DNA from: JACKJA01 sp050297015
Lineage (GTDB): Bacteria > Pseudomonadota > Alphaproteobacteria > Micavibrionales > Micavibrionaceae
Reading direction: 5' to 3'
DNA: 64,000 bases
Assembly (NCBI GenBank): GCA_050297015.1
Contig: JBNKRZ010000024.1
Coordinates: forward strand, 115,440 to 179,439
Of this stretch, positions 54,786-63,384 are shown piece by piece. Below the pieces are notes generated by a model. The model searched no databases, was not told the origin of the DNA, and saw nothing but the letters and a program-made list of their open reading frames with translations. Made by a program: the position numbers and the translations under genes. Numbering within the stretch: position 1 is the first letter of the stretch; every line of letters begins with the position of its first letter.

Positions 54786-55305
54786 TCTGACTGTCGCCAT
54801 AATCCCGATTATCGAGAATTTTAAAATCCGCGGGCGGAGACAAAGTAAATTCCTTCTCCGTCTCGATCACGCATAGCGCATCCTCAGCCAGCCAGTCCTT
54901 ATCCGCAAAAGCCCGCAAGGCAGGAACAACAAAATCCTGACGGTAAGGCGGATCAAGAAATAAAAGCTGTGCTTTTTCTTGGGATGACGGACAAGCGTTA
55001 AGGGAACGTACGTCTTTTCTGATAAACGTACAATCCTCCGAAACACCTATATTTTCTGCATTTTCCTGAACCGTACGTGTGTCCTTATCAATAAACGTAC
55101 AAGACACAGCCCCGCGTGATAAAGCCTCCAGCCCCAGCGCTCCGGTACCGCAAAACCCGTCAACCACGTGAGCCTCCGCTGGCAAATCATATTGTAACAA
55201 AATATTAAAAACGGCCTGCCGAACCATATCCGTTGTCGGACGTACGTCATTACCTTTTGGAACTGAAAGCCGTCTGCCGCGATAAAGCCCCGCCGTAACC
55301 CTCAT
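54748..55305 (-). CDS. rsmD: 16S rRNA m2G966 methyltransferase RsmD
   Basis: A 185-residue SAM-dependent methylase. Motif I is VVDGFCGTGALGLEALSRGA (residues 48-67), and the catalytic motif is D118-P-P-Y121 (LFLDPPYRQD). It methylates the N2 of G966 in 16S rRNA. The start overlaps the rluB stop by 4 bp (ATGA), and the 3' end overlaps uppP by 38 bp on the opposite strand. Confidence 0.95.
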   Translation of the reverse strand: MRVTAGLYRGRRLSVPKGNDVRPTTDMVRQAVFNILLQYDLPAEAHVVDGFCGTGALGLEALSRGAVSCTFIDKDTRTVQENAENIGVSEDCTFIRKDVRSLNACPSSQEKAQLLFLDPPYRQDFVVPALRAFADKDWLAEDALCVIETEKEFTLSPPADFKILDNRDYGDSQIILCRYKSAPEE

Positions 55306-56075
55306 TTTTTCATCTCCCGGAAATAGGGCGCTATTTGTTCCTTCATGACCTTGGGCTTCACTTCTTCAATCGCGCCTTCCGGTAAGTGACCCAGTTGGAA
55401 CGGGCCGTACGCCACCCGGATCAAACGATTAACTTTCAAGCCCAGCGCCTCCATCACACGGCGTACTTCCCGGTTTTTTCCCTCACGAATAGAAATGCTC
55501 AGCCATACATTGCTACCCTGTTCTTTTTCAAGTTCAGCCTCTATCGCCCCATATTTCATGCCGTCAACCGTTATGCCTTTTTTAAGTTTATCAAGCCTAT
55601 CTTGCGTAATTTTACCATAGGCCCGCACACGGTAACGGCGCTTCCAGCCCGTCGCCGGCAGCTCCAAATAACGCGCAAGCCCGCCATCATTCGTCAAAAG
55701 CAACAACCCTTCCGTATTCATATCAAGCCGGCCGACACTCACAACACGGGGCAAAGCCTCCGGCATTTTATCAAAGATCGTGGCCCGTCCCTTTTCATCG
55801 CGCGCGCTCGTCACTAGCCCAGACGGTTTATGATAAAGAAACAAGCGTGTAACTTCGGCCTGCGGCAAGGGCTTACCATCGACACGAACATCATCACCCG
55901 GCGTCACGACGCAAGCCGCACTTTCGAGCACAGCGCCATTTACACTAACGCGGCCATCGGCAATCCAGCGTTCGGCCTCCCGACGGGAGCATAGCCCCGC
56001 CCGCGCCATCACTTTGGCTATCCGTTCACCCTTTTCTTTGCTTTTCGTTTCTTTTTCCACTACATATCCCTTCAT
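55302..56075 (-). CDS. rluB: 23S rRNA pseudouridine synthase RluB-like
   Basis: A 257-residue protein with an N-terminal S4 RNA-binding domain (RIAKVMARAGLCSRREAERWI, about 17-62) and an RsuA/RluB catalytic core. The catalytic Asp is in SVGRLDMNTEGLLLLTNDG, followed by REGKNREVRRVMEALGLKVNRLIRV. It forms pseudouridine in rRNA. Its ATG (56075) lies 4 bp from the end of palindromic element B, so its promoter probably lies within that element. No Shine-Dalgarno is clear there. Confidence 0.94.
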   Translation of the reverse strand: MKGYVVEKETKSKEKGERIAKVMARAGLCSRREAERWIADGRVSVNGAVLESAACVVTPGDDVRVDGKPLPQAEVTRLFLYHKPSGLVTSARDEKGRATIFDKMPEALPRVVSVGRLDMNTEGLLLLTNDGGLARYLELPATGWKRRYRVRAYGKITQDRLDKLKKGITVDGMKYGAIEAELEKEQGSNVWLSISIREGKNREVRRVMEALGLKVNRLIRVAYGPFQLGHLPEGAIEEVKPKVMKEQIAPYFREMKK

Positions 56076-56079
56076 GGTT

Positions 56080-56264
56080 AGGGTCAGGACTCATTAATTT
56101 TGTACAATTCTGTTAAGCGTGAAAGGGCAAGGTACAATGAAAACAAGTGAAAGCATAGCCAAAGCTACGGTGAGCTTGTTTGAAGCAGTAGATTGCTTTT
56201 TCACGCTTAACCGTCCTTACGGCACAATCGTGCAGAATGGACAAAATTAATGAGTCCTGACCCT
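56080..56264 (+). mobile_element. Palindromic MITE-like element, copy B (short form)
   Basis: A 185-bp element with near-perfect 32-33-bp terminal inverted repeats (AGGGTCAGGACTCATTAATT at the left, GAGTCCTGACCCT at the right). A TA dinucleotide flanks the GGGTC...GACCC core on each side, like a TA target duplication. Inside is a 17-bp stem, GTTAAGCGTGAAAGGGC (56112-56128) with GCTTTTTCACGCTTAAC (56195-56211), and a small frame. It is related to copy A and fills nearly the whole rluB-tadA divergent gap. Confidence 0.85.
56119..56250 (+). CDS. Small ORF carried by element copy B
   Basis: A 43-residue frame starting with GTG at 56119, with an inner ATG at 56137 that has AAGG 4 nt upstream. Its stop (TAA) shares an A with the tadA-frame ATG at 56250. 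The sequence (inner part MKTSESIAKATVSLFEAVD) aligns with the frame in copy A. Coding status is uncertain; see the element finding. Confidence 0.3.
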   Translation: MKGQGTMKTSESIAKATVSLFEAVDCFFTLNRPYGTIVQNGQN

Positions 56265-56720
56265 AGAGACGACTATACATACATGAGCGCCGCGCTGGAA
56301 GAAGCAAAAAAAGCCGCCACCCACGAAGAGGTGCCCATTGGCGCTGTTTTAGTTGATTCACGCACCGGAAAAATCGTAGCCGCCGATGGCAACCGTACCA
56401 TTGAACAACGCGACCCCAGCGCCCATGCCGAAATCAACGTGATCCGGGCGGCTTGCGCCCAGGCGAAAGCCCAGCGTATTCCGGAAATAGACTTGTACGT
56501 AACCCTTGAGCCTTGCGCCATGTGCGCGGCCGCCATCAGCTTTGCCCGCATACGCAGGCTTATCATCGGTGCGCCGGACCCCAAGGGCGGCGGGGTTCTT
56601 CATGGTGGAGAGTTCTATAACCAGCCGACATGCCATCACCGCCCGGATGTCTCACACGGCATCATGGAAAAGGAATGCGGACAAATCCTCAAAGATTTTT
56701 TCAAAGCCCGGCGAACATAG
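56250..56720 (+). CDS. tadA: tRNA-specific adenosine deaminase TadA
   Basis: A 156-residue zinc deaminase that makes inosine at the wobble position of tRNA-Arg(ACG). The zinc and catalytic motifs are H59-A-E61 and P88-C89-A-M-C92. The first ATG (56250) lies in the terminal repeat of element B and gives MSPDPRDDYTY. The internal ATG at 56283 (MSAALEEAKKA) matches the usual TadA start better. It converges on purD. Confidence 0.95.
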   Translation: MSPDPRDDYTYMSAALEEAKKAATHEEVPIGAVLVDSRTGKIVAADGNRTIEQRDPSAHAEINVIRAACAQAKAQRIPEIDLYVTLEPCAMCAAAISFARIRRLIIGAPDPKGGGVLHGGEFYNQPTCHHRPDVSHGIMEKECGQILKDFFKARRT

Positions 56721-56731
56721 CCTTTAAAAAC

Positions 56732-58027
56732 TTAAGCCGATTCCTCTTGCGCCTTAATCGCACGCCAACCAATGTCAGAACGGCAAAAACCTTCCGGCCA
56801 GTCGATTTTCTCAATTGCTGCATACGCCCGTTTTTGTGCAACAGCCACCGTCTCTCCCCGTGCAGTCACACCCAAAACGCGGCCTCCATTGGCGACCAGA
56901 CCACCCTTTTCATTCCGGGCTGTCCCGGCATGAAAAATTTTGGTGTCCGGGGTATCGGCCTCCGCCGTCCCCAGATCAATCACGCTACCTTTTTCGTAAG
57001 CGCCAGGATAACCATTAGCCGCCATCACAACACATAAAGCATTTTCGTCCCGCCATTTAACCGTATCGGCAACCTCATGAAGCCGGCCAGCGGCACAAGC
57101 ATCCAAAAGTTCCAGCAAATCACTGTCCAGCCGCATCATCAAAGGCTGGCATTCCGGATCGCCAAAACGGATATTGTACTCCAACAAAGTCGGTTCACCG
57201 TCCTTAACCATCAGCCCCGCAAACAAAACGCCTGTAAAGGGGCACCCTTCTGCGGCCATACCGTCGATCAAGGGTTTGATAGAGCAGTCGAAAATTTTCT
57301 TCTCCAAAGCCGGAGTCATAAAATGCGCCGGGGAGTATGCTCCCATCCCGCCCGTGTTCAGCCCCGTATCACCGTCACCCACCCGTTTATGGTCTTGCGC
57401 GGAAGTCAACGGCACCACGGTCTTTCCATCAGCCAGCGCGAAAAAACTAACCTCTTCACCCTCCAGAAATTCCTCAATTACAATTTCGCTACCCGCATCA
57501 CCAAAGGAAGAGCCGGAGAGCATATCCGCCGCCGCTGTTTCGGCTTCTTCTGCGGTCTGGCAAATAATCACACCTTTACCCGCGGCCAATCCATCTGTTT
57601 TAACAACGATCGGCATACCATGTGTACGTATGAATGTACGTGCCTGTTCAAGGTCGGTAAACCGTCCGTATGCCGCCGTCGGAATATCGTACTTCGCACA
57701 TAAATCTTTCATAAAGGCTTTGGAACCTTCAAGCTGCGCTGCGGCCTGCGAAGGCCCGAAAACCTTTATATTTTCAGCGCGCAACCGGTCAGCCAACCCC
57801 GCCACCAACGGGGCTTCCGGCCCGACAACAACCAGATCAACAGCCTTGTCTTTAGCAAAAGAAACAACGCCCTCAATATCTTCTGCGCCTATACCGGCAC
57901 ACGCCGCCGCTTCCTCGATACCGGGACTGCCCGGCGCAGCGTACAATTCATTACAAAGCCGGGATTGAGCCAACTTCCACGCCAGTGCATGCTCTCGCCC
58001 TCCTGAACCGACAACCAGTACCTTCAT
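56732..58027 (-). CDS. purD: Phosphoribosylamine-glycine ligase
   Basis: The 431-residue GAR synthetase, which joins glycine to 5-phosphoribosylamine using ATP in purine synthesis. It starts with the MKVLVVGSGGREHALAWKL motif. An ATP-grasp core follows (PIVVKTDGLAAGKGVIIC, EEFLEGEEVSFFAL), with the signature YNIRFGDPECQPLM. Length is normal. The gene is followed on the minus strand by no other cluster gene; lptB lies upstream with an 18-bp gap. Confidence 0.97.
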   Translation of the reverse strand: MKVLVVGSGGREHALAWKLAQSRLCNELYAAPGSPGIEEAAACAGIGAEDIEGVVSFAKDKAVDLVVVGPEAPLVAGLADRLRAENIKVFGPSQAAAQLEGSKAFMKDLCAKYDIPTAAYGRFTDLEQARTFIRTHGMPIVVKTDGLAAGKGVIICQTAEEAETAAADMLSGSSFGDAGSEIVIEEFLEGEEVSFFALADGKTVVPLTSAQDHKRVGDGDTGLNTGGMGAYSPAHFMTPALEKKIFDCSIKPLIDGMAAEGCPFTGVLFAGLMVKDGEPTLLEYNIRFGDPECQPLMMRLDSDLLELLDACAAGRLHEVADTVKWRDENALCVVMAANGYPGAYEKGSVIDLGTAEADTPDTKIFHAGTARNEKGGLVANGGRVLGVTARGETVAVAQKRAYAAIEKIDWPEGFCRSDIGWRAIKAQEESA

Positions 58028-58045
58028 ATTCTCAACCTCCTGAAT

Positions 58046-58837
58046 TTAAAGAGAAAACTCTTCGCCAAGATAAACCCGGCGTACGTCTTCATGTGCAACG
58101 ATTTCGTCGGGGGCACCCTCCATCAACACCCGTCCATCATGGAGAATATAGGCCCGGTCGACGATATCCAGACAATCGCGCACATTATGATCGGTAATGA
58201 GAACGCCCAACCCGCGTTCCTTCAGATGAACAACGAGATTACGGATTTCACCAACCGCGATCGGGTCGATTCCAGCCAACGGCTCATCAAGCAAAATAAA
58301 ATCCGGGCGGCTAGCCAAAGCCCGCGCGATCTCTAAACGTCGCCGTTCACCCCCGGATAGAGCCATAGAAGGTGTTCGCCGCAAGTGCGCTATAGAAAAC
58401 TCCGATAAAAGTTCTTCCAAAAAAACATCCTGATCTTCACGATTAAGCGCCTGTGCCTGCAAAACAGCGCGGATATTATCTTCGACACTCAGGCCCCTGA
58501 AAATAGAAGCCTCCTGCGGCAAATAACCGAGTCCCAAGCGCGCGCGGCGATACATCGGCAGGCGGGTTATATCCTGCCCGTCGAGCATGATATAGCCGCC
58601 ATCCGCCCCGACCAACCCCGTCATAATGTAAAAGCTGGTGGTTTTCCCCGCACCGTTCGGCCCCAAAAGAGCCACAGCCTCCCCACGCTGGATAGAGATG
58701 CTAACATCACGCAACACCGGCCGCTTTTTATAGCTTTTGGAGAGATGGCGGGCCTGTAATCCCTTAGGAACTGTTTTTAATCGCGCTTTTTTCTTCATTA
58801 TGTTTTGTATCATGCCGGGTTTACGGCCTTTATTCAA
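58046..58837 (-). CDS. lptB: Lipopolysaccharide export ABC ATPase LptB
   Basis: The cytoplasmic ATPase driving LPS transport. It has Walker A (GPNGAGKTTS), a Q-loop (GYLPQEASIFRGLSVEDNIR), the signature LSGGERRRLEIARAL, Walker B (FILLDEPLAGIDPIA) and switch His (VLITDHNVRDCL). The frame begins at TTG 58837, which overlaps the lptA stop as TTGA. ATG codons at 58813 and 58798 are alternatives. Together with lptA, lptC and kdsD it forms the LPS transport cluster. Confidence 0.96.
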   Translation of the reverse strand: MNKGRKPGMIQNIMKKKARLKTVPKGLQARHLSKSYKKRPVLRDVSISIQRGEAVALLGPNGAGKTTSFYIMTGLVGADGGYIMLDGQDITRLPMYRRARLGLGYLPQEASIFRGLSVEDNIRAVLQAQALNREDQDVFLEELLSEFSIAHLRRTPSMALSGGERRRLEIARALASRPDFILLDEPLAGIDPIAVGEIRNLVVHLKERGLGVLITDHNVRDCLDIVDRAYILHDGRVLMEGAPDEIVAHEDVRRVYLGEEFSL

Positions 58838-59655
58838 TCGCCTTGTTGATTGTTATTCGTGCTGCCCGGATAAAAAACACCGCGCACACGCTCACCCGTT
58901 TCCGCACTGCCGTGCATACGGCTTACATTCGTGGTCAAATTAACATCCGCGCGCTGACCTTCCAGAACATTCGGGCCACGCTCAATTTTTACACGCCCGA
59001 TAAGCTCCGCAATATTTGTGCCCGCATCATATGTCCCCTTATCTCCGCGCAAGATTTCCGTCGGCGTTGTAATCACAACACTGTCATATGCCTCCAAACG
59101 CTTAATTTGGTTTTTGCCTTGTTCGTCCTTCTCAAGAAAAGCCGCCATATGGTCGGCATTAATCGTATCATCCCCCCGCACAGCTTTAGCCGCGCCCAGC
59201 GCCGTGACTTTACCCTCCGCCACCCAATACTCAAAGCTATCGCGAGCCGTCACGACATGATCCGGAGATGTCATACGCAAGCCTTCGCCCGTCATCACAG
59301 CCACCCCCTGATCGACGTTATAAACAGCCTTATCGCCGTACGCCTTGTTTCCGCGGGATTCAATCACAACATGCCCCGCCGCAGTCAGGCGATAAATATC
59401 AAACTTTTTACCTTCGCTTTCTTTGTAGTCCGCCGTCAAAACATCGGCATGAATTTCAACATTGCCTTGACGCGCCACGACAGCGCCACGCGCAATATAT
59501 TGCTGGGTATCGCGGTACCATTCCAAAGTCTGATCGGCCGTAATTTCCAGCGGCTGATCCTTATCCGGGTTAAAACCGGAGGCATTCTGCGCCTTGATCG
59601 GTGCCGATGCAATCATCGCCACAAAAATGGCCAGTAAAACAATAACAACCCGCAT
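58834..59655 (-). CDS. lptA: LPS transport periplasmic protein LptA
   Basis: A periplasmic OstA-like bridge protein. It has a signal peptide (MRVVIVLLAIFVAMIASAPI, then KA) followed by beta-jellyroll repeats (PLEITADQTLEWYRDTQQY, then further DQTL-type units). ATG at 59655 is chosen because AAGGGA lies 7 nt upstream at the end of lptC. The frame also reaches an ATG at 59673 inside lptC. A Asn/Gln-rich tail ends the protein. Confidence 0.92.
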   Translation of the reverse strand: MRVVIVLLAIFVAMIASAPIKAQNASGFNPDKDQPLEITADQTLEWYRDTQQYIARGAVVARQGNVEIHADVLTADYKESEGKKFDIYRLTAAGHVVIESRGNKAYGDKAVYNVDQGVAVMTGEGLRMTSPDHVVTARDSFEYWVAEGKVTALGAAKAVRGDDTINADHMAAFLEKDEQGKNQIKRLEAYDSVVITTPTEILRGDKGTYDAGTNIAELIGRVKIERGPNVLEGQRADVNLTTNVSRMHGSAETGERVRGVFYPGSTNNNQQGD

Positions 59656-59656
59656 T

Positions 59657-60304
59657 CTAGAATCCCTTAACATTTCTATTTAAAACCAGCTTTGCCGGCC
59701 CGGTAAAAATCAAACGCCCCTCTTCGGTCTGGGCCTGCATTCCTGTGGCCTCCAGCGTACCCGCCGGGCCGTGCCCATGCACATCTTTATCCGACCATGC
59801 CTCCTGAGTCTTAAGATTCACCAGCAATTTTTCGGTTTTCATTTCATAGCCCAGATCGTGAAACAGTTTCACCGTATCCTCAAGCAAAAGCTGTTCGGTA
59901 TTCTGACGATAAGAGCCCTTCAGCGCCTCAACGGCCAGCCATGTCCCGTCTTTAAGTGTAATATCCGCCATCGGTTTATCCAGCATCACCACTTCCGGAT
60001 CATGAACACTTTGCACCGCGCGGGCTGCCGTAATCGTATAGGGCTGGTTTTTGGAATCCTGACTTTCATAACGGGGATTTAAAAGCTCATTTTGGCCAAC
60101 CGTTGGCAATGATAACTCTTCTTGCGGGATAGCTTCAAAGGCGTCCTGCGCCTGCGGCCAAGCCAGCAACACCCCCACAATCATCGCCGCGATCAATGGC
60201 AAGATGATCTTGGCTTGCCGTACAAAACGCGAATAAGCAGCTGTTGGAAGCTGTTTTCGCGGCTGATTTAAATGTTGAAAACGCTCAGATGCCTTTTTAT
60301 CCAT
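59657..60304 (-). CDS. lptC: LPS export protein LptC
   Basis: A bitopic inner-membrane protein of the LPS bridge. It has a single helix (IILPLIAAMIVGVLLAWPQ) followed by a periplasmic jellyroll of DUF1239/LptC type (PRYESQDSKNQPYTITAARA). ATG at 60304 is supported by AGGGG 8 nt upstream; the frame extends to TTG 60358 inside kdsD. lptA follows directly. Confidence 0.9.
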   Translation of the reverse strand: MDKKASERFQHLNQPRKQLPTAAYSRFVRQAKIILPLIAAMIVGVLLAWPQAQDAFEAIPQEELSLPTVGQNELLNPRYESQDSKNQPYTITAARAVQSVHDPEVVMLDKPMADITLKDGTWLAVEALKGSYRQNTEQLLLEDTVKLFHDLGYEMKTEKLLVNLKTQEAWSDKDVHGHGPAGTLEATGMQAQTEEGRLIFTGPAKLVLNRNVKGF

Positions 60305-60333
60305 GAAGCATACCCCTGCGCGTCCGCCGCCCC

Positions 60334-61317
60334 TTATGCCACACCCGCTTGCAGACAATCCTGCACACGTATAATGCCGCTCACGCGCTCGTTATCCGTC
60401 ACGACCAGACAAGTAATCGGCGATTTAAAATGATTAAGCATAATATCCAAAGCCTCCGCGGCCAGCGCGCTTTCGGGAATGGTCTTAGGATTAGCTGTCA
60501 TCACATCCGTTACAGCCATGCTCAAAAGATCCGGCCCCATATGACGCTTTAAATCACCGTCCGTGATAATGCCGCGCAAGCGCCCCGTCGCGTCCGTCAC
60601 CACAACGGAGCCCAAATTTTTCTCCGTCAAAATCAAAAGTGCCTGATCCATTTTAGCATTTTCATCAATACACGGCATATCATCATTCCCATGCATTAAA
60701 TCAGAAACCTTCAAAAGTTTTTGCCCCAGCTTGCCGCCCGGATGGAAGACTTTAAACTGTTCCGCCGTCAGTCCCATCCGCTCCAGCAGCGTCACAGCCA
60801 GAGCATCCCCCAGCGCCATCGTCATGGTCGTCGAGGTCGTCGGCGCAAGCCCGTTTGGACAGGCTTCCCCCACCGGCGGAAGCAATAAAACCATATCGGC
60901 ATACTTCCCCAACGTCGATTCAGCGCGGCTGGTAATGGCGATCAGTGGGATCGAAAACCGCCGCGTGTAATGGATAATATCGGAAAGCTCCGGCGCTTCT
61001 CCGGAATTGGACAGGGCCAGCACCACGTCATCCTCCGTAATCATACCCAGATCGCCATGGCTGGCCTCACCCGGATGCACAAAGTAAGACGGCGTCCCTG
61101 TCGAAGCCAGCGTCGCTGCAATCTTATGTCCGACATGCCCGCTCTTTCCCATGCCTGTAACGATCAAGCGCCCCTTCCGGGCAGCCTTCATCGCCTCAAT
61201 CGTTTCGATCGCCTTGGTAAAATCACTATTCAAAGATTCGGCCAGCGCCAAAAGCCCGTCGGCTTCTTTACGAAGCGTTTTCTGCGCAGATATTATATCC
61301 CTGTTATCATCTGTCAT
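60334..61317 (-). CDS. kdsD: Arabinose-5-phosphate isomerase KdsD
   Basis: About 327 residues. It has an SIS domain (RLIVTGMGKSGHVGHKIAATLAS, ALSNSGEAPELSDII) followed by two CBS domains (from about residue 200). The enzyme makes arabinose 5-phosphate for Kdo and LPS. ATG at 61317 is used here; ATG 61353 would overlap rnd by about 23 bp and is an alternative. It fits the LPS cluster. Confidence 0.95.
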   Translation of the reverse strand: MTDDNRDIISAQKTLRKEADGLLALAESLNSDFTKAIETIEAMKAARKGRLIVTGMGKSGHVGHKIAATLASTGTPSYFVHPGEASHGDLGMITEDDVVLALSNSGEAPELSDIIHYTRRFSIPLIAITSRAESTLGKYADMVLLLPPVGEACPNGLAPTTSTTMTMALGDALAVTLLERMGLTAEQFKVFHPGGKLGQKLLKVSDLMHGNDDMPCIDENAKMDQALLILTEKNLGSVVVTDATGRLRGIITDGDLKRHMGPDLLSMAVTDVMTANPKTIPESALAAEALDIMLNHFKSPITCLVVTDNERVSGIIRVQDCLQAGVA

Positions 61318-61330
61318 GGAAAGCTCTGCG

Positions 61331-61945
61331 TTAATGGGAGAAAATATCGACATCAATCCAGCCCGCCAGATCCAGCTCAGCCCGCGCCATCACAAAATCA
61401 AAGCATTTCTGTGCTATTTCCGTACGTCCCTCGCGCGCCAGCATCTCATCCAGCTTCGCTTTCAATTCATGCAGATAAAACACATCGCTGGCCGCGTAAG
61501 CGAGTTGGTCTTCCGTTAGTTCATCCGCGCCCCAATCAGAGGATTGCTGTTGCTTCTTTAAATCAACGCCGGCAAGCTCCCGGCACAAATCGCGCAAGCC
61601 ATGACGATCCGTATAAGTCCGACACAAATAAGATGCAATCTTGGTGCAATAAAGCGGTGTGCACTCAATCTCCAAATATTTTTTCATGATCGCCACGTCA
61701 AAACGGGCGAACTGGAATATTTTTGTCACAGCCGGATCGGTCAGCAGCTTCTTGAGGTTCGGCGCCTCATAGCCCTGCCCGGCACGAAACTGCACAAGAT
61801 GGGCCGTCCCATCCCCCGATGAAAGTTGTACAAGGCACAAACGGTCACGGTGGTTTTGCAGGCCCATAGCCTCTGTATCGACAGCAATAACGGACCCAAA
61901 ATCAATATCGGCGGGGATATCCCCCTGATGAAGTGTAATAGTCAT
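61331..61945 (-). CDS. rnd: Ribonuclease D-like 3'-5' exonuclease
   Basis: A 204-residue DEDD exonuclease. Exo motif I is SVIAVDTEAMGL, motif II is KIFQFARFDVAIMKKYL, and motif III is QLAYAASDVFYLHELK. It is shorter than full RNase D since it lacks the C-terminal HRDC domains, as in many alphaproteobacteria, where rnd precedes kdsD. It processes stable RNA 3' ends. A tRNA-Leu gene lies just upstream on the same strand. Confidence 0.9.
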   Translation of the reverse strand: MTITLHQGDIPADIDFGSVIAVDTEAMGLQNHRDRLCLVQLSSGDGTAHLVQFRAGQGYEAPNLKKLLTDPAVTKIFQFARFDVAIMKKYLEIECTPLYCTKIASYLCRTYTDRHGLRDLCRELAGVDLKKQQQSSDWGADELTEDQLAYAASDVFYLHELKAKLDEMLAREGRTEIAQKCFDFVMARAELDLAGWIDVDIFSH

Positions 61946-62026
61946 GGAAACTGTTTTACCCCGCCCAGCCCGGAATTTCCAGCGGAAAGATCAAAGAGAA
62001 TAAAACATAAAATAAAGAATAAGGAA

Positions 62027-62113
62027 TGGTGCCCAGGAGAAGACTCGAACTTCCACGGCCTTGCGGCCACAGGTACCTGAAACCTGCGCGTCTGCCAATT
62101 CCGCCACCTGGGC
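62027..62113 (-). tRNA. tRNA-Leu (anticodon CAG)
   Basis: An 87-nt tRNA on the minus strand. The acceptor stem GCCCAGG pairs with CCTGGGC, and A-CCA is encoded. The anticodon stem CAGGT/ACCTG encloses loop TTCAGGT, giving anticodon CAG, which reads CUG. The long variable arm (around TGGCCGCAAGGCCG) is typical of tRNA-Leu. The T-loop GTTCGAGTC is present. Confidence 0.95.
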
Positions 62114-62297
62114 ATTGCAATCGGGGGTTCTTCAGTAGAGGAACACTATCTAATCGAACGCCACTCAAATGTCAAATGGGATTTCAAACACACATAAAAG
62201 AAAAAAATTTCCGGTTTCTTAACTGATCTATTGGCAGATTAAATATATAGGCTAGAATAGTAAAGTCTGTGCCCTCAAAAGAAAATGGACCGTCAAA

Positions 62298-63122
62298 ATG
62301 AAAATACTGGTTATCGACCGTGATTCTCTTGCCCCCCAGCTGATCCGATCAAAAATGGAGGAAGCCAACCACACAGTGGTAGAAGAGAGCGTTAAGAACA
62401 ATGCGATGGAACGGCTCGAAAAGGAAAAATTCGATACCATCTTTCTGGATCCGTCGCCGCTTACGAATGCGCGGCCGCTGGTTTTGAGTATTCGCCGTTC
62501 GGCCCGTGATTATTCCTACGTTGTCTTAACGGCGCAGGATATAGAAAAAGAAGAAGCCCTTCGTTCGGGTGCGAATGATTTGCTCCCCAAACCGATGGAC
62601 AATCGAAAATTGGAAGAAATTGCCGCCAACGCAGAGCGTCTGATGGCTTTAATCAAGCGCATTGGCGATGAGTCCGAGGACTTCCCCAGTGCCGGCGGCG
62701 TGATCGCCAAATCGGCCTTTAACCAGCTATTCCTGTCTGCGCTCGACCGGGCGGACCGTTACGGCGAACAGTCTTATCTGGTCTTTATCGGCATTAAAAA
62801 TTACACAGAAATCCGCGATCTTGACGGTGTGCAAGCCGCCCAGTATTCCGCGGCGAAGCTTTCGCAATACCTCGTACGCCTGCGCCGTCAAAGCGATATT
62901 ATCGCGCAGACCGGGAAAAGTGAATATTGCCTGATGCTCCAACGGCCGCAATATGAAACCGAACCCATGGAAGCCGCCAACCGTTTCGGGGAGGCCCTGG
63001 CCAAGCTTGAGGACATCTCCAGCAGCCCACAAAGCGAAGTTGAAACTTATGTACGGCTTATATCCCTACCCAATGGCGCGATGCCCGTCGAACACCTCGC
63101 GACCCTTAAGAAAGAAATTTGA
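62298..63122 (+). CDS. Response regulator with degenerate GGDEF domain
   Basis: A 274-residue protein. The N-terminal receiver keeps D7 and D9, phospho-acceptor D51 (IFLDPSP), T78 and K98 (LLPKP), so it can probably be phosphorylated. The C-terminal half (about 135-265) has the length and hydrophobic pattern of a GGDEF domain, but the signature is G206-K-S-E-Y210, so cyclase activity is not expected. It could bind nucleotides or act as a signalling adapter. It follows tRNA-Leu in opposite orientation. Confidence 0.72.
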   Translation: MKILVIDRDSLAPQLIRSKMEEANHTVVEESVKNNAMERLEKEKFDTIFLDPSPLTNARPLVLSIRRSARDYSYVVLTAQDIEKEEALRSGANDLLPKPMDNRKLEEIAANAERLMALIKRIGDESEDFPSAGGVIAKSAFNQLFLSALDRADRYGEQSYLVFIGIKNYTEIRDLDGVQAAQYSAAKLSQYLVRLRRQSDIIAQTGKSEYCLMLQRPQYETEPMEAANRFGEALAKLEDISSSPQSEVETYVRLISLPNGAMPVEHLATLKKEI

Positions 63123-63384
63123 TAAAGCCGCGTTTTTACCCTTCGATAACCAGCTGATTTTATTAGAATTTTACCATCTCCTCTAGTTCGGATGTCATTT
63201 TTTAACAGGGGGGTGGGGGGTAGCTTTTTGTGGTTTCGTCCTTTGTTTGTCATGAGGTTATTTTAGGATAATATTCCTTTTATAGCAAATGGTTTTATAG
63301 CCCATGCCATATAAAATGATTCGAATTTTTTATCCCCGTCATTACACGTTTTTGTGAAAACAAAATACATGTGATCCATATGTT

